NCBI GenBank assembly: GCA_026008535.1
Contig: BRKX01000003.1
Location: 20,016,001 to 20,080,000, forward strand
Reading direction: 5' to 3'
Length of the DNA stretch: 64,000 bases
Origin: Perilla frutescens
Lineage: Eukaryota > Streptophyta > Magnoliopsida > Lamiales > Lamiaceae
Below, in pieces: positions 23,307 through 34,260 of the stretch (position 1 is the first letter of the stretch; each line of letters opens with the position of its first letter). The position numbers and the translations under genes are program-made. Under the pieces are notes generated by a model. The model searched no databases. It was not told the DNA's origin and worked only from the letters and a program-made list of their open reading frames with translations.

Positions 23307-23948
23307 ATGGCACCAAGAGCGATATCCCAAGATGACATTTTTTTGTTGAGCCGTGGACTAGGTATGTTGAGCAGGTTGCCTTGCTCGAGCTGGAGCATCA
23401 GTATTTGCTGGGTTACTAGATCCCGGGAGAGGATACGGGCAATCTTCATGTCATTCACGACGTCCGCAGACTTGTCGAACAACAATTGGAGATTGCACTT
23501 TCTAATGAAGAATTTGAGGTGAATGTGGCTCAGTGGGCCAAGAGATACGAAATGTTTTCCTAGTTATTGGACTTTGGACATTCTCGTTGCTACGACGAAG
23601 TCACCAACCTCGTCAACCTGCCTGATAGCATGTGGAGAAGGGTTAAACAGGTATATTTACCTTGCATGCACACATGTGATTTATATTATACAATCCCTAA
23701 AGTTTGTATTTTTATAGGTATGGCCCGCGGCGTTGGTGTACAAGAACGAGGGAAAGGAATTTTGGTCAATTTTGAAGGCACTGTTCGACGTGGATGATCC
23801 TTCAAGTGGATCAAGTTTTGCTTTGTCCGTGGCCACCCTAGGAGTCGATGAAACCGATGCCGACAATATTGATGAGAGTGCGTTTGCACTGGATAGCCAT
23901 GCTGATGTAGATGCCGACGACCCTATCAATGAAGCTGCCGACATATGA
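23307..23948 (+). pseudogene. Myb/SANT-like protein, copy 1 (broken)
   Basis: This is a two-exon gene like the next one: exon 1 23307-23650, intron 23651-23717 (GTATAT...TAG, 67 bp), exon 2 23718-23948, phase 0. The start MAPRAISQDD matches copy 2 (MALPVPIAQDD). A T-run at 23338-23344 causes a frameshift. The shifted frame (VEPWTRYVEQVALLELEHQY) then has TAG stops at 23417 and 23561 before AKRYEM and NLPDSMWRRV. Exon 2 is intact: ALVYKNEGKEFWSILKALFD, then a tail of about 45 residues rich in Asp and Ala. The pattern W..., a middle helix, DxxW and a ..Y..F..L end fits Myb/SANT-like (PF12776-type) proteins. Role unknown; DNA binding is inferred. Confidence 0.55.
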
Positions 23949-24288
23949 TGGCGTGCATGTCGGCATGATGTTGACGCTTAGGCGGATGACATGTGCCCTT
24001 CTGATGTTCTTTAAGTTTATTTATTAAGACTTATCTATTATCTACGCACTTTGGTCTGTAAAATGACACATGTTTTTTTATGCCTTTATCTTGCATATGA
24101 TATTCTATGCTCTTCATATTTATCATCGCCTATGTGTAGTTCTGCTACCTTTTTTGAATTTTTCATCTTTCGCTTATTCTAATCGTTGTCGTTTTATATG
24201 CACATGTTAGTCACGATCGACTATCTACTATAAATGAACTTGATATTGAAGCCCTAAATAAATCACTCTGTAACCCTAAACCCTTCAA

Positions 24289-24877
24289 ATGGCCTTACCC
24301 GTGCCGATCGCTCAAGATGATGTTTTTTACAACAATGAGTTGTGGAGCAGAACCATGGAATCATTCTGCATAGGAGAGCTATACTTCTTTGCTCACAAAG
24401 GCTTCTGGATCCCGGTTGACCCAGAAACTCATCGGACTTGCCTCGTGTATCTGCAGCGAGAGATTCACCAGCAATGTGAGCGCAAAGTGACAATGGAACA
24501 ACTTGAGATGCGACTTGTGCATTGGCGTGGCAGGTATGAACTATTTGGTTGGTTACTAAATTTTGCAGGGGCAATGTGGATGAACCCAAGGAATAAGTGG
24601 CTAGATCTTGATGTGGCTGAGTGGCAACAGATTGCCGAGGTATTTAAATAGGTAATTGTATCAGTGTACAAACAATGATGATATTTAAATTACTTGAACT
24701 CTACGGCTCAACGTACAGATCCGTCCGGACGCATTTGTGTACATGAATGAGGGAGAAAGTTCTTGGAACTTTTTGAAGGTGATGTTCAATCTCGAGGGGA
24801 GTCCAGATGTGATTGGTGACGATGAGCACAAGGATGACATCGGGCCTCCACCCATCGACTCTGGTGACGATGACTAA
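24289..24877 (+). CDS. Myb/SANT-like small protein, copy 2 (intact, 169 aa)
   Basis: Exon 1 is 24289-24639 (117 codons), the intron 24640-24718 (GTATTT...TACAG, 79 bp) and exon 2 24719-24877, giving 169 residues and TAA. Splice sites are chosen because copies 1 and 3 use the same phase-0 position; unspliced, the frame would end at 24651. Features: QDDVFYNNELWSRTMESFC at the start, LEMRLVHWRGRYELFGWLL in the middle, VAEWQQIAE, then FVYMNEGESSWNFLKVMF and an Asp-rich C-terminus. This resembles the Myb/SANT-like domain of plant PF12776 proteins and the Myb-like second protein of Harbinger elements. Assignment is by pattern only. The three copies are in the same direction, 350-400 bp apart. Confidence 0.6.
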
Positions 24878-25262
24878 AAAATGTCCTGAAACGAATGTCG
24901 ATTTATATTATTATGTTACTCTCAATGTGGCTAACACTTATTTGACGTGCGGTTTATTGTAAGACATACTTTTCCAGATCTTGGTTTTATTTACTTTTAA
25001 TTTGTTGTAATGTGTGATAATTTTTTGGGTCGGGCTTCCAGCCTTGTTATGGAAAATGTGCCAAGGTTAAGCAACTAGATTGCCCAGATTACTTTGTCGG
25101 TAAAAAGGGTGCACACTCTCCCCAAAGCTAACTTTTAGACAGGGAATATATTCCATTTATACAATTATTTGTCGATATGCATGATCTTATGTCAGCAGGT
25201 TCTCTATTAAAGCTCAGACTTCGCATACAACATATGCATTCCCTTCACAAATTCATCCACAA
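24878..25262 (+). other. spacer between Myb/SANT-like copies 2 and 3
   Basis: This is the 3' flank of copy 2 and presumably the promoter of copy 3. It is AT-rich, and I find no further coding or distinct regulatory motif beyond ordinary TATA-like sequence. Confidence 0.4.
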
Positions 25263-25843
25263 ATGGTGCCACCTCAAGAAGCATATTTCTACGACTTACA
25301 GTGGACGGAGAGGCTTGAATCCTGTGTCGTGAACGAGCTACTCTAGCAGAAGGAGAACGGAGTCGGTGGTCGGCTTCGAGGCCAACAACAAGGCCATTTC
25401 CAATGTTCGTACGACCATCAACGAAGAATTCTTGAAAGACTATGGTCTCGAGTGGTACATGGCGCACGTCGACATGCTCGCGATGCGGTATGAGACATTG
25501 AAGCTGCTGTGAGACTACATGCCGGCCGAGTTTCATTGGGATCGCAAGAATAACAAGTTTTATGTGCCAGACGAGACATGGCAATGCTTTGAGGAGGTAT
25601 CCTACCTATCTTAACATGCGACCTATTGATTTGTAAATATATTAAATATAACATGTAATTTTCTATGACCTTGTAGATGAATCCATTGATGACCATCTAT
25701 CGAGTCCATTGATGACCATCTATCGAGACAACGATGAGCCGCACTACCGGGCTTTGACGAACTTGTTTGAGACCGGCAAGTCACATATCGTTGCCGATGA
25801 TGACTTTCATCCGTTTCAGTCGAGCGAGAGCGACCCTTATTGA
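25263..25843 (+). pseudogene. Myb/SANT-like protein, copy 3 (broken)
   Basis: It has the same layout: exon 1 25263-25596, intron 25597-25676 (80 bp), exon 2 25677-25843. MVPPQEAYFYDLQWTERLES opens the gene, TAG at 25344 interrupts it, and the frame shifts near 25375. The next frame has NNKAISNVRTTINEEF, then HVDMLAMRYETLKLL, TGA at 25510, and FHWDRKNNKFYVPDETW. These are the clearest Myb/SANT-like hallmarks of the three copies (F-x-W-D, then VPDETW). Exon 2 contains a perfect 23-bp tandem duplication (25682-25704, 25705-25727) that shifts the frame; one unit alone would keep it open to TGA 25841. The acidic tail DDDFHPFQSSESD parallels copies 1 and 2. Confidence 0.6.
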
Positions 25844-26263
25844 AGCGATGGATTTGAATGTAATGTGTATGTTCTTAAGTTTGCCCGGTTTATATGATAA
25901 TGCGCCTACTTATTTCTAATGTTATTTCTAATATTTGCTTTGTGACTGCCGACATTTCAATTAAGTTCGGTTAACACCAATGCCATTGCAACATACATCA
26001 CAAGTGCCCGTTTTACGGCAAAATAAAAACAGTTGTGGCAGAGGCCAACGAAACGGCTTGCGACATATAGTTACATAAATACATACAAACTAATTAGACT
26101 AAATTATCAATCTTACCTACCCTAATTGAGTGGCCACTGGCCAATTGATATGCATCAGTTACCTACAAAATATTTACCTACAAAACATTCTCCACCCACT
26201 TGGACATATCAGTTTAAGTGCATTAACAGTTATATAAATATATATACATATACCAATAATCCT
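25844..26263. other. spacer between convergent genes
   Basis: This is the shared 3' region of the last Myb/SANT-like copy (+) and the ULP gene (-). One GCCGACA at 25948. No other feature seen. Confidence 0.5.
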
Positions 26264-29200
26264 TCAAATATGATGGCTAGGGGCGAAGAGTTTGGCGCAA
26301 AATGCCTTTCTGTACATCGGCCCCTTTTCGGACACAAGCTCCTCGAACATCTGACCCGTGAGCATGCACTCCAAGATCTTCAAGCACATGACGCCGCAGT
26401 CGAAGTTTCCTATTTATTGCGGTGGGTGTTCAAACCGCATCAGCTTCCACACTTCCCTTGGAGGGCCGTCGAGGGGCCTGTTCCTATAGACCCGACTGTG
26501 TTTACAAAGCAGCGGTATATTCCGCTGCACATGTTGAAACGCATCCTTGATGTCGGACCAGTCTTTGCAACGCTTTGAAATAGGATCGAACACCACAATT
26601 ATCTGCTCTGCAAAGTGGATCATGTACAGGACCCAATGATCTTTAGAGACATGTCTGATACCGTAAACCTTGTCGACGGTCCACCACGGTCTCCCGCCTT
26701 GCTGAGGGTAATTGCCATCGACATAAGGGACAATTCGATCACGAACCTCATCCATGTTCTCTAGCACCAACATTTGTTGCATGCAGTCACAATGGATATT
26801 AATTATGAAGTTTGAAGCCATTTAAGAAGCGAATCGAGATAGTGAATGTATATTTACCCAGCCGAGTGACTCAATCAATGACCAATCGTTCTTAAAATAT
26901 TTGGGAAACTCCTTTGAGTGTATGATCAATAGATTAAGCAAGACGTCACATTGCTGCAAGCAATTTAATCAAGAAACAAGACAGAAGCAATGGATACAAT
27001 CCCCAATTCATACCAGAAATGCCTTGTAAATTGATTGGAAGAAATTTCGTAAATTTACACTGCCACTCATATCATTATCGAGCCAACCTCTCGACGTCCA
27101 GAGCCCGTGGAACCATGGAGCATTCATCTATCCTTTGCATTCGACGGGCAATGCAATCCTCGGAGAGCTGCAAGACAGATCATTTGGTCACATTGAGGTT
27201 ATTCGATTTCACTACTGGAAAATCGCGAAGTGTCTATGAGGCTATTTTCAGTTACGGCTGAAGTGTGAGCCCTTTATCGTACCACTTGTGAAACGGCTTC
27301 ACCACTTTCTAATCATATTCCCTGGTAATGACGTATTTCCCAGACATTATTGCCAACATTGGCAGCTCTCGATGTGTCTTTTTCATCATCCTCGAACGTG
27401 ATGGCTTAGCCTTTTTAAGTGGCGGTTGGTCAATCAGAGAAGGTCTTACCTAGGGAATGAAGAGCTTCCTCTTAACCGGCAGCTTCTTAGCTGCTAGGGC
27501 AGCTTGTCCTTTGTCTGAAATGCATGGCTCCATAATCATACGTTCAACTAGCAAAACAATAAGAACACTTACGGAAACAATTACCTGTCTCTTCTTCACT
27601 GACGAAGTTGATGTCAACATCCTCATCGGCAGCCACAACAATATTAACATCATCGATGTACGTATCTACTGCATACAAGACAACATCATCATCCATAAGA
27701 TCCTCATCGGCGCCCTCATCTACGTCCTCCTGTCCCGAAGCTGTAGCCGGATGTGGATCAATATTGGCACATGCTTCTGCAATCAGTGCTACTAGTTTTG
27801 ACATGTCAACGTCTTCAGGGATGTGCTCACCCTCAGCATTTCCTAACTTGTCGGCATGTCGATAGCCTTGCCATGTATGTCGGTAACAATGTCGTGCAAG
27901 TCTGCCATTATGTCGGCAGTGGCAGGGTTCATCTCGACACCACCATCCATCTCTTCTCTTTCCTGCCCTCCTGCATCCTTCGGCATTTCTTATCTCACAT
28001 CCTCCTCCTAGCCCTTCACAGTGTCGGCAGCATCATCATGATATGATTTGGGACTCAATTGGTCTAGAGCACTCGTGTACTCCTCGTTGTCCTGATGGTA
28101 GTCGGACTCATGTCGGTGTTTTTGGACTTTCTGGATTGCATCGACCTTCTGCTCCACTACTTTGATGGCCATTTCTAAGCTGTCGATCCTAGCCATAACC
28201 ATGGAATGCAAATCCTGTCGACAAGCACGAAAGTGATATGAGCAAATAAGAAAGTGTTGCACTCGTAGCTTTATGACATCAATTGTTGCAGAAATTCATT
28301 ACAACAATAACTCACAATTATCATTCGGGAAATGACCTCCAAGGTTGTCGGTTCTCCTTCATCTACGGACGATTTCTTCTTAGAAAGCTCAGGTATCCTC
28401 GATGTCGACCATACCTTGGACTTAGAAGAACTCACACTACCGGCATATTTCATCAGAGATCGACGCACCTTAAATGCCCTAGCCTCTCACGATCCAACAA
28501 CCTTTACATCAGTCTGATTCTCAGGGATGTCGTCCTCGTCGATAAGACTTAAATGTGGTCCCCTTGGTGGTGGGGACACTTCATCGTGGGTCAAACCCGC
28601 AGCTTCTAATGTCGCAATCTCAGCACTTGTTAAGACAAAGGGCACCTGTTAAGAAAGAACGTCAAACTGATCAATGCATGAGAAATTGACTGTTATGCCC
28701 TAGAGCAGGTGAGAATTGTACCATCAAATCTAGCGTCATTAAATCGAAGAACCACACTAGAGCAGAATATTTGAAGAACTGATCGGCAGTCCAGTGTCTG
28801 AATCTCAGGAATAATGTCTCCGAAAGTCTCTGTGTGCAGTGAGATGCTAGCCCTGGCATCACCTCGAAGGTGAAGAGCTGCAAGACAAGGGAGAATCCAC
28901 ATATGTCCATCGAAGGTCTCGAGGAGGAGTGCCTCTGTCAGGCGATGTTCCCGCGGGCTGTATGCGTCCAACGAACCAGGAACTGATAAACAGCCTTCCC
29001 CCAGGGAAAATTGTTGAAAGTGTTATAGTCATCAATGAGGTGCAGGTACTCGAGCTCAATCAATTTCGAACATTGATCTCTATTCAAAAGTAGACCGAAG
29101 ACGATATGCAACATGGCCAATTTCAAAACCAAGCTGCCACCATCCTGATGAATGGCACTATAATTATCGAACGCATCGTCAATGTCATGAGCTTTCATGA

Positions 29201-29903
29201 AATGATTGCCTCGGAAAATGTCTCTGTGCATGTCCGACGATGTCGGTGGTTCTCCCACCTCATTGAATCGCAACCCACTCAGGTAATAGAATTTCTGAGG
29301 ACCTAATTCAACACGTTCAACAGGATATGAACGTACGTGTACTCTTGCAGAGTAGTGCAAGGATCATAATTAACATGGTTAAATGAAGCCCAGATTTACA
29401 CGTACCACAACATCAATTAATTTCATTAAATGAAACACAACAACGTGGAGCCATTGAACAGAGAATGGATGCTATTATCACAGACTACGCATTCAACTAT
29501 TTGCAAACAACACAGAAATGTGGATAAATAGCAATGCCCTGCCCCAAAGGCCGAGCCTTTAAGACAATATCAAATCGATGGCACAATAATGCAGAGCGAT
29601 GACTCAAGCACTACTACAAGTTCAGAAACAGAGCAAGAGTTAACAAATACCAACTTAATGTTCATCTGCAAATGATTTTCTAAGCAAAACCCTAACTGTG
29701 CACAAATGATGAAAATCGTAAACCCAAACTAAATTATGTGAAAATAAGGCTCCCATTGCATGACAAATGACAGAGATTACATAGATAAACTTAAAAATTG
29801 AAAACAGAGACTAACCCCTGACAGTGTTTCTTGGGCGTACCCTTGTTCGAAATGACGACGGTGCCCCAGCCTCCGGCGCCACGCTTCCGCGACGATCCGA
29901 CAT
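26264..29903 (-). pseudogene. DUF1985-ULP1 (C48 peptidase) gene, Kaonashi type, broken
   Basis: ULP1 enzymes remove SUMO from proteins. Exon 1 starts at ATG 29903-29901 (MSDRRGSVAPEAG) and has a donor near 29815. DUF1985 lies at about 29345-28940 (KFYYLSGLRF, then LVLKLAMLHIV, then FNNFPWGKAVY) and continues in another frame at 28910-28690 (GFSLVLQLFTFEVMPGLA). A coiled coil is at 28220-28060 and an Asp-rich part at 27804-27544. Smaller exons lie near 27160-27015 and 26955-26845. The protease core runs 26821-26264: HWVLYMIHF (His), VVFDPI (Asp), PPQ (Gln), NFDCGVM (Cys), so all four active-site residues remain. TAA at 26416-26414 falls between Gln and Cys. Several frameshifts make the copy dead. 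Confidence 0.8.
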
Positions 29904-31080
29904 AATCCAACACTAGGATTTACAAATAATGAAGAGAGTTGAAATGTAAATCATAGAAAGGTTAACAAAAAAAATTAAAAACAAAATGCCTAAATGTTAG
30001 GAAAATGTGAGGACATCCATTTTATAAACATACCTCCAACCTTCGCAACCGACGCGACGGGTCGAAGACAGCACAATTTCCGGACGGCAGTTGTAAATCC
30101 TCCGGTGAAGATTTTTGAAAAAATTTGGCGTCCATCCGTAACCAAAATGTTTCATTTTGAGGTAAATTTACTCGCGCGCGGTTCTCGAGGCTTAAAGTGA
30201 CTCTGTTTTTGCAAATAATTTTTTAATTATATTTTGCACACAAATAAATAGAAATCATACTAAATTTGAAAATATCCAGATTTTACGGCTACTCTACTCT
30301 GCTGATGTCAATTTTGAACATAAAATTAATAGAGATCCCATAAAAAAATTTTACCTACGAAGAAAAAGCCCCGAAATTACATAAATTAAAGTTTCCGACA
30401 CATGTCTCGACACGTAAAATTAATTATTATTTAAAGGAGTGACATTAACTCGCATATTTGGAAATTTTAAGTTTTCCACCAATATTCAAATGAATTAACA
30501 CATGCATAAATTATTTCATTTATTGAGATGTAATTATTCAAAAAAAATAATGATTACACATCCAAACTTCTATTTTGAAATGCCGATGTCATTTTCAACT
30601 TTTAAAAATAATAAAAACAACAATAGTATTTTTGCCGACAACAAATACCACTTAATGAAAATGAAATCAGCATTGCCGATATAAGTGTCAATTAGTCAAA
30701 TTTACGTACTTCGGCGAATTTCTTGAGAAATAACAAGGTACACAGTTTTATTCTGCAATTATTTTAATCCCCTAAAAAATTAATTAACACAAACAAGTCA
30801 ATTGTTCATATATACCATTCAGATTAACATATTTTAAATTAAAATTCGGATCCGAATATAGTTTACTAAAGGAATTCAAAATGACAATAAATCAAATAAA
30901 ATGTGACAATAAACTATTCATCAAAAGGTTGTACATTGGTAAGGTAAAAAGTTATTCTCGAGTATTGTGCACCTATAATGATGGAGGAAAAGTGTCCCAA
31001 TAGCTAAAAGAGGCGTATTGGAGCAAAAAGGTGCCTTATTTCTCTCAAATTTGGTGATTAATTTTAATTCACCGTATTTT
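29904..31080. other. ULP gene upstream region and right subterminal part of the Mutator-like element
   Basis: AT-rich and non-coding. It contains GCCGATG/GCCGACA/GCCGATA at about 30574, 30634 and 30675. The block at 30985-31010 (AGTGTCCCAATAGCTAAAAG) is the inverted partner of 19275-19292. The sequence continues across the solo LTR into 34261. Confidence 0.5.
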
Positions 31081-34000
31081 TGTAATACCCTAGATTTCTG
31101 AATAAGGTTTAGAGGAATGTTAATGATAAGTTAATTAATTAAAGAAGGAATTTAATTAAGATTAGCTAAGGTTGGATGTCAGTCACGACTTTTATGACCA
31201 TCCGTGGTCCCATTAGAAAGGTATTAACTCAAGGAGTATGCCGGTGTTTTCGGATTTTAATTCTGAAGTCATTTGAGATCCCGGAGATGAAAACGCATTT
31301 AAAAGAAGAATGAATAGTAACTTTTGCGTGCGTTCGTGTTTTGAGAAATTTATGAAATCCTCCTCGTTAATCCAAGTCCAGTTCTGTCAGGCCCCTCTTA
31401 TGAGAAATGACTCAAGGATTCCGTTGGCGTTCACGGATTGACATTCTGAGATCAATCGAACGCTCGAGAGCCAAATTAGTCAGTCTGAGTGAATAGTAAA
31501 AGTAATTACAAAAAGGGAATCTTTGCTCGTCTTTCTTCTGACGAACCCGTCTTCTTCAGAAAATAAGTTGGTTCACTAGTATTCGAGCCAACGAGTCTCC
31601 CGGTATTTTTAGATTTCGTGTCTGAAGTCATTTGGACCTCGACATCGAATAAAGCAGTTTTTAACCGAACCCGGGGTAACTTTTGCAGTATTCCTGCACA
31701 GCAATGGCTTCCAAGGGAAGCCAAAGCTTTTCCTATATATAGGGGACCACCCCTTTAGCTTTTCTTGCTCACTTTACTCTTTCCATTCACTTCTAAAAAT
31801 CGAGAGGTGAAAAGCTTTGAAAGCCGAGAAGGTTCTGTCAAAATAAAAAGCGTTCTTCGTGAGTGTTCTTCAAGACGACGAGCGGAGTGGCGTGGAAGGG
31901 ATGTGGTGAGGGAATGTGCTAGGGGCGCCGTTGAAATCATAGCAGGCGGCTCTGCCGCCGTTGCGATTCGACGAGACGCCGAGCTAACCACATTCCTTCG
32001 ACGCACCTAACCCCGTCCATTTTTGTTCGTCGGTCTCAAATCCTATTTCTTTTCCGTCTTTAAATTCCGCATTTACTTTCCGCTCTTTACGTTCTTCGCG
32101 TTCTTCATTATTCTCGTCTAAAGTTACATTTCGATTTCTGTTGGAATTCCAAGATAATGACTTATGCGTTATATTTCTCATTTTAATTTCGTTATTGTTA
32201 TTCTAAGAAGATTAACCTCGTTATTCCGTTAAAAATCCGTTCAAGCCATATGTAATTATTTTCGGAGGATTATCGTGTTTATGCCGCATAATGCCAAAAT
32301 TATTTTTAAGTTAAAGCATGTTGTTGCATGATAAATCCAAGCACGTTGTTTTTATAAAAATCCGGGTTAATTGTTCTTCGTGTTCTTCGTGTTCGTCGAA
32401 GAAATCAACGAACACGAAGAACAGTCGAAGAACCCAGTTGAAGATCGTCCAGGAAAGAGAGAAATTAGGTCCCGCGACCGCGGGGGGTGCGCGGCTGCGC
32501 GACGCCTCCCTCGGCCCAGGACCCCGCGGGCACGGAGGTTGCGCGGGCGCGGGAGGTGCCGCCGGCGCGCGACATTTCTCCCCCTGTGTTGTCCGACGCT
32601 CGTCCTTCTGACTTTTCGAGTTTTCCTTTGAGTCATGTTTTTCCGAGTAATTCTCAAGTTTAAACTAAGAATATTTTTCAAGCTTTCTCCGATTTATTTC
32701 GAGAAAATTTTTAAAGATCTTTTCTGTCTAAAAATTTAGAAATCAAGTCGAGAAATTCCATAAATAAAATAAATCCTTTTCGAATCCTTATTAGGTCAAA
32801 GTCGTGCTATCCATGTTAAGTCCTAGCTAAGGGAATATTAGTTGGGTGTTGTTTAATATCATGTTATTAGAAATCTTCAAAGGAGGCTTCTAAGTCGACG
32901 ATTCGACTCTTGTAGGAGGAATCGAGCCTCGAGGAAATACTCAGAAAGGTCACCAGCTCGTTGCCTCGTCTTCCGTTCCGTAATCAAGGTGGGTAAATCT
33001 ATACTCGTCTAAAGTTTGAGCTAATAAGCTCTAGAAGCATGTTAGGGCAAAATGAGATATCCAATAAAGTATTTTTGCTCAGCCTGATTGATCTCTGTAC
33101 AAGGAAAGGAGAGGAATAAGAAAAGTTATATGCATGAGTATGTTGAATTGTTTTTGAGTTAGATAAAGTAAAGAAAGCTAGCATAGGTTAAGTGAGCTCT
33201 CAAGTATGTTTAGATATGCTAGAATTGTTTATTTACAATTTATGATAGCATGAAGTGTTTAGAATTGCTTTATCTGCAATCGATGTTATCCGCGTTCATC
33301 TCCTCGTATTTAAATGCTTATGCTTTGCTAGAGCTCGTATAGTTAAATATTAAGGATTGCCTTGTTAGGGTAGCTTTAACCCTTTGTAGGCCGAGATCAG
33401 GTAGTAATAAGGTGTTAGCATTAGGCATTGCTCTAAGCTTGGTAATGCTAGCAAGAATAGGAAGAAAAGGAACTTAGCATCCACTTAAGCAGGATTTGAG
33501 CTCAGGACTATTAAGGTAGTCACTGCGGGGTTTTTCCCTCGCAAAAATGTTCGGATATTTGAGGTAACCCCTCTTCTATCCTATGGCATGCCTAAGGGTA
33601 CAGTTGACGACAGGTTTGAGCCAAGTTGGGCCCAAAGGAAAAGAAAAGGTTTTACGGATACGGAGAGGGCTTTTGCGTTTTGCTCTCCGTATACCACCTA
33701 TTAATCATTGGATATCTTGAAAGTTATAAAAGCATTTTCGCTAAAACCCACTGAGTACATTAGTGCTCATGCCCTCTCTTTTCAAATGTTTTCAGGTTGA
33801 GATGCTGAGGATGCTGGTGGCTATGAATGTGGGTTGGCTGCCAAGACTATTTTGTTATTATCTAATGTTTCCATGAAATCCCACTTTGTGATCCGCTACT
33901 CTGATACACTCTTTTCAATTCTGTTTAAATCATATTATGATTAGCAAGACTCTATGAATAATCTCCTCGGAATCAATTTAATACTTATAAGATGCATATT

Positions 34001-34255
34001 ATGTTATCTCTGTTTTAAGTACGATCTCCGTTCACCTGCAAAGAGGTCTAACAAGTTGGTATCTGATTGATTAGCCGTTCTTTCCGCTTAAGCATGTTTT
34101 CTTTTAATCCAAGTAAACCCGAGCATTTTCATATAACTTCTAAGGCACGTCTTGATTCTTAAAACTCTTGATAAATCCCCCATCTTTATGCATTAACCCC
34201 ATAATAACACCCTGTCTCCACTCATAAATCCCTATCTCGGGACCGGGCTGTTACA
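31081..34255 (+). mobile_element. solo LTR of a Ty3 chromovirus, 3.2 kb
   Basis: It begins TGTAATACCC and ends CCGGGCTGTTACA, with perfect 5-bp duplication ATTTT at 31076-31080 and 34256-34260. It has a TATA box (CCTATATATAGG, 31732 onward) on plus, a 16-bp-arm hairpin and a GC-rich block. There is no internal domain. The termini resemble those of the chromovirus at 3301-13063, so a Tekay/Del-like origin is likely. Its removal joins the two halves of the Mutator right end. Confidence 0.85.
32381..32423. repeat. perfect inverted repeat (16-bp arms, 11-base loop)
   Basis: TGTTCTTCGTGTTCGT at 32381-32396 is mirrored by ACGAACACGAAGAACA at 32408-32423. It lies downstream of the LTR TATA box, so a transcript would fold into a stable hairpin. 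Confidence 0.85.
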
Positions 34256-34260
34256 ATTTT

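Noticed and set aside
28283..28552. Plus-strand open frames within the ULP gene region
   Set aside because: They are antisense to the ULP gene exons and show no independent features.
32318..32681. Three overlapping GC-rich open frames on both strands
   Set aside because: GC-rich LTR sequence lowers stop frequency; translations are Arg/Gly/Ala-rich with no family features.
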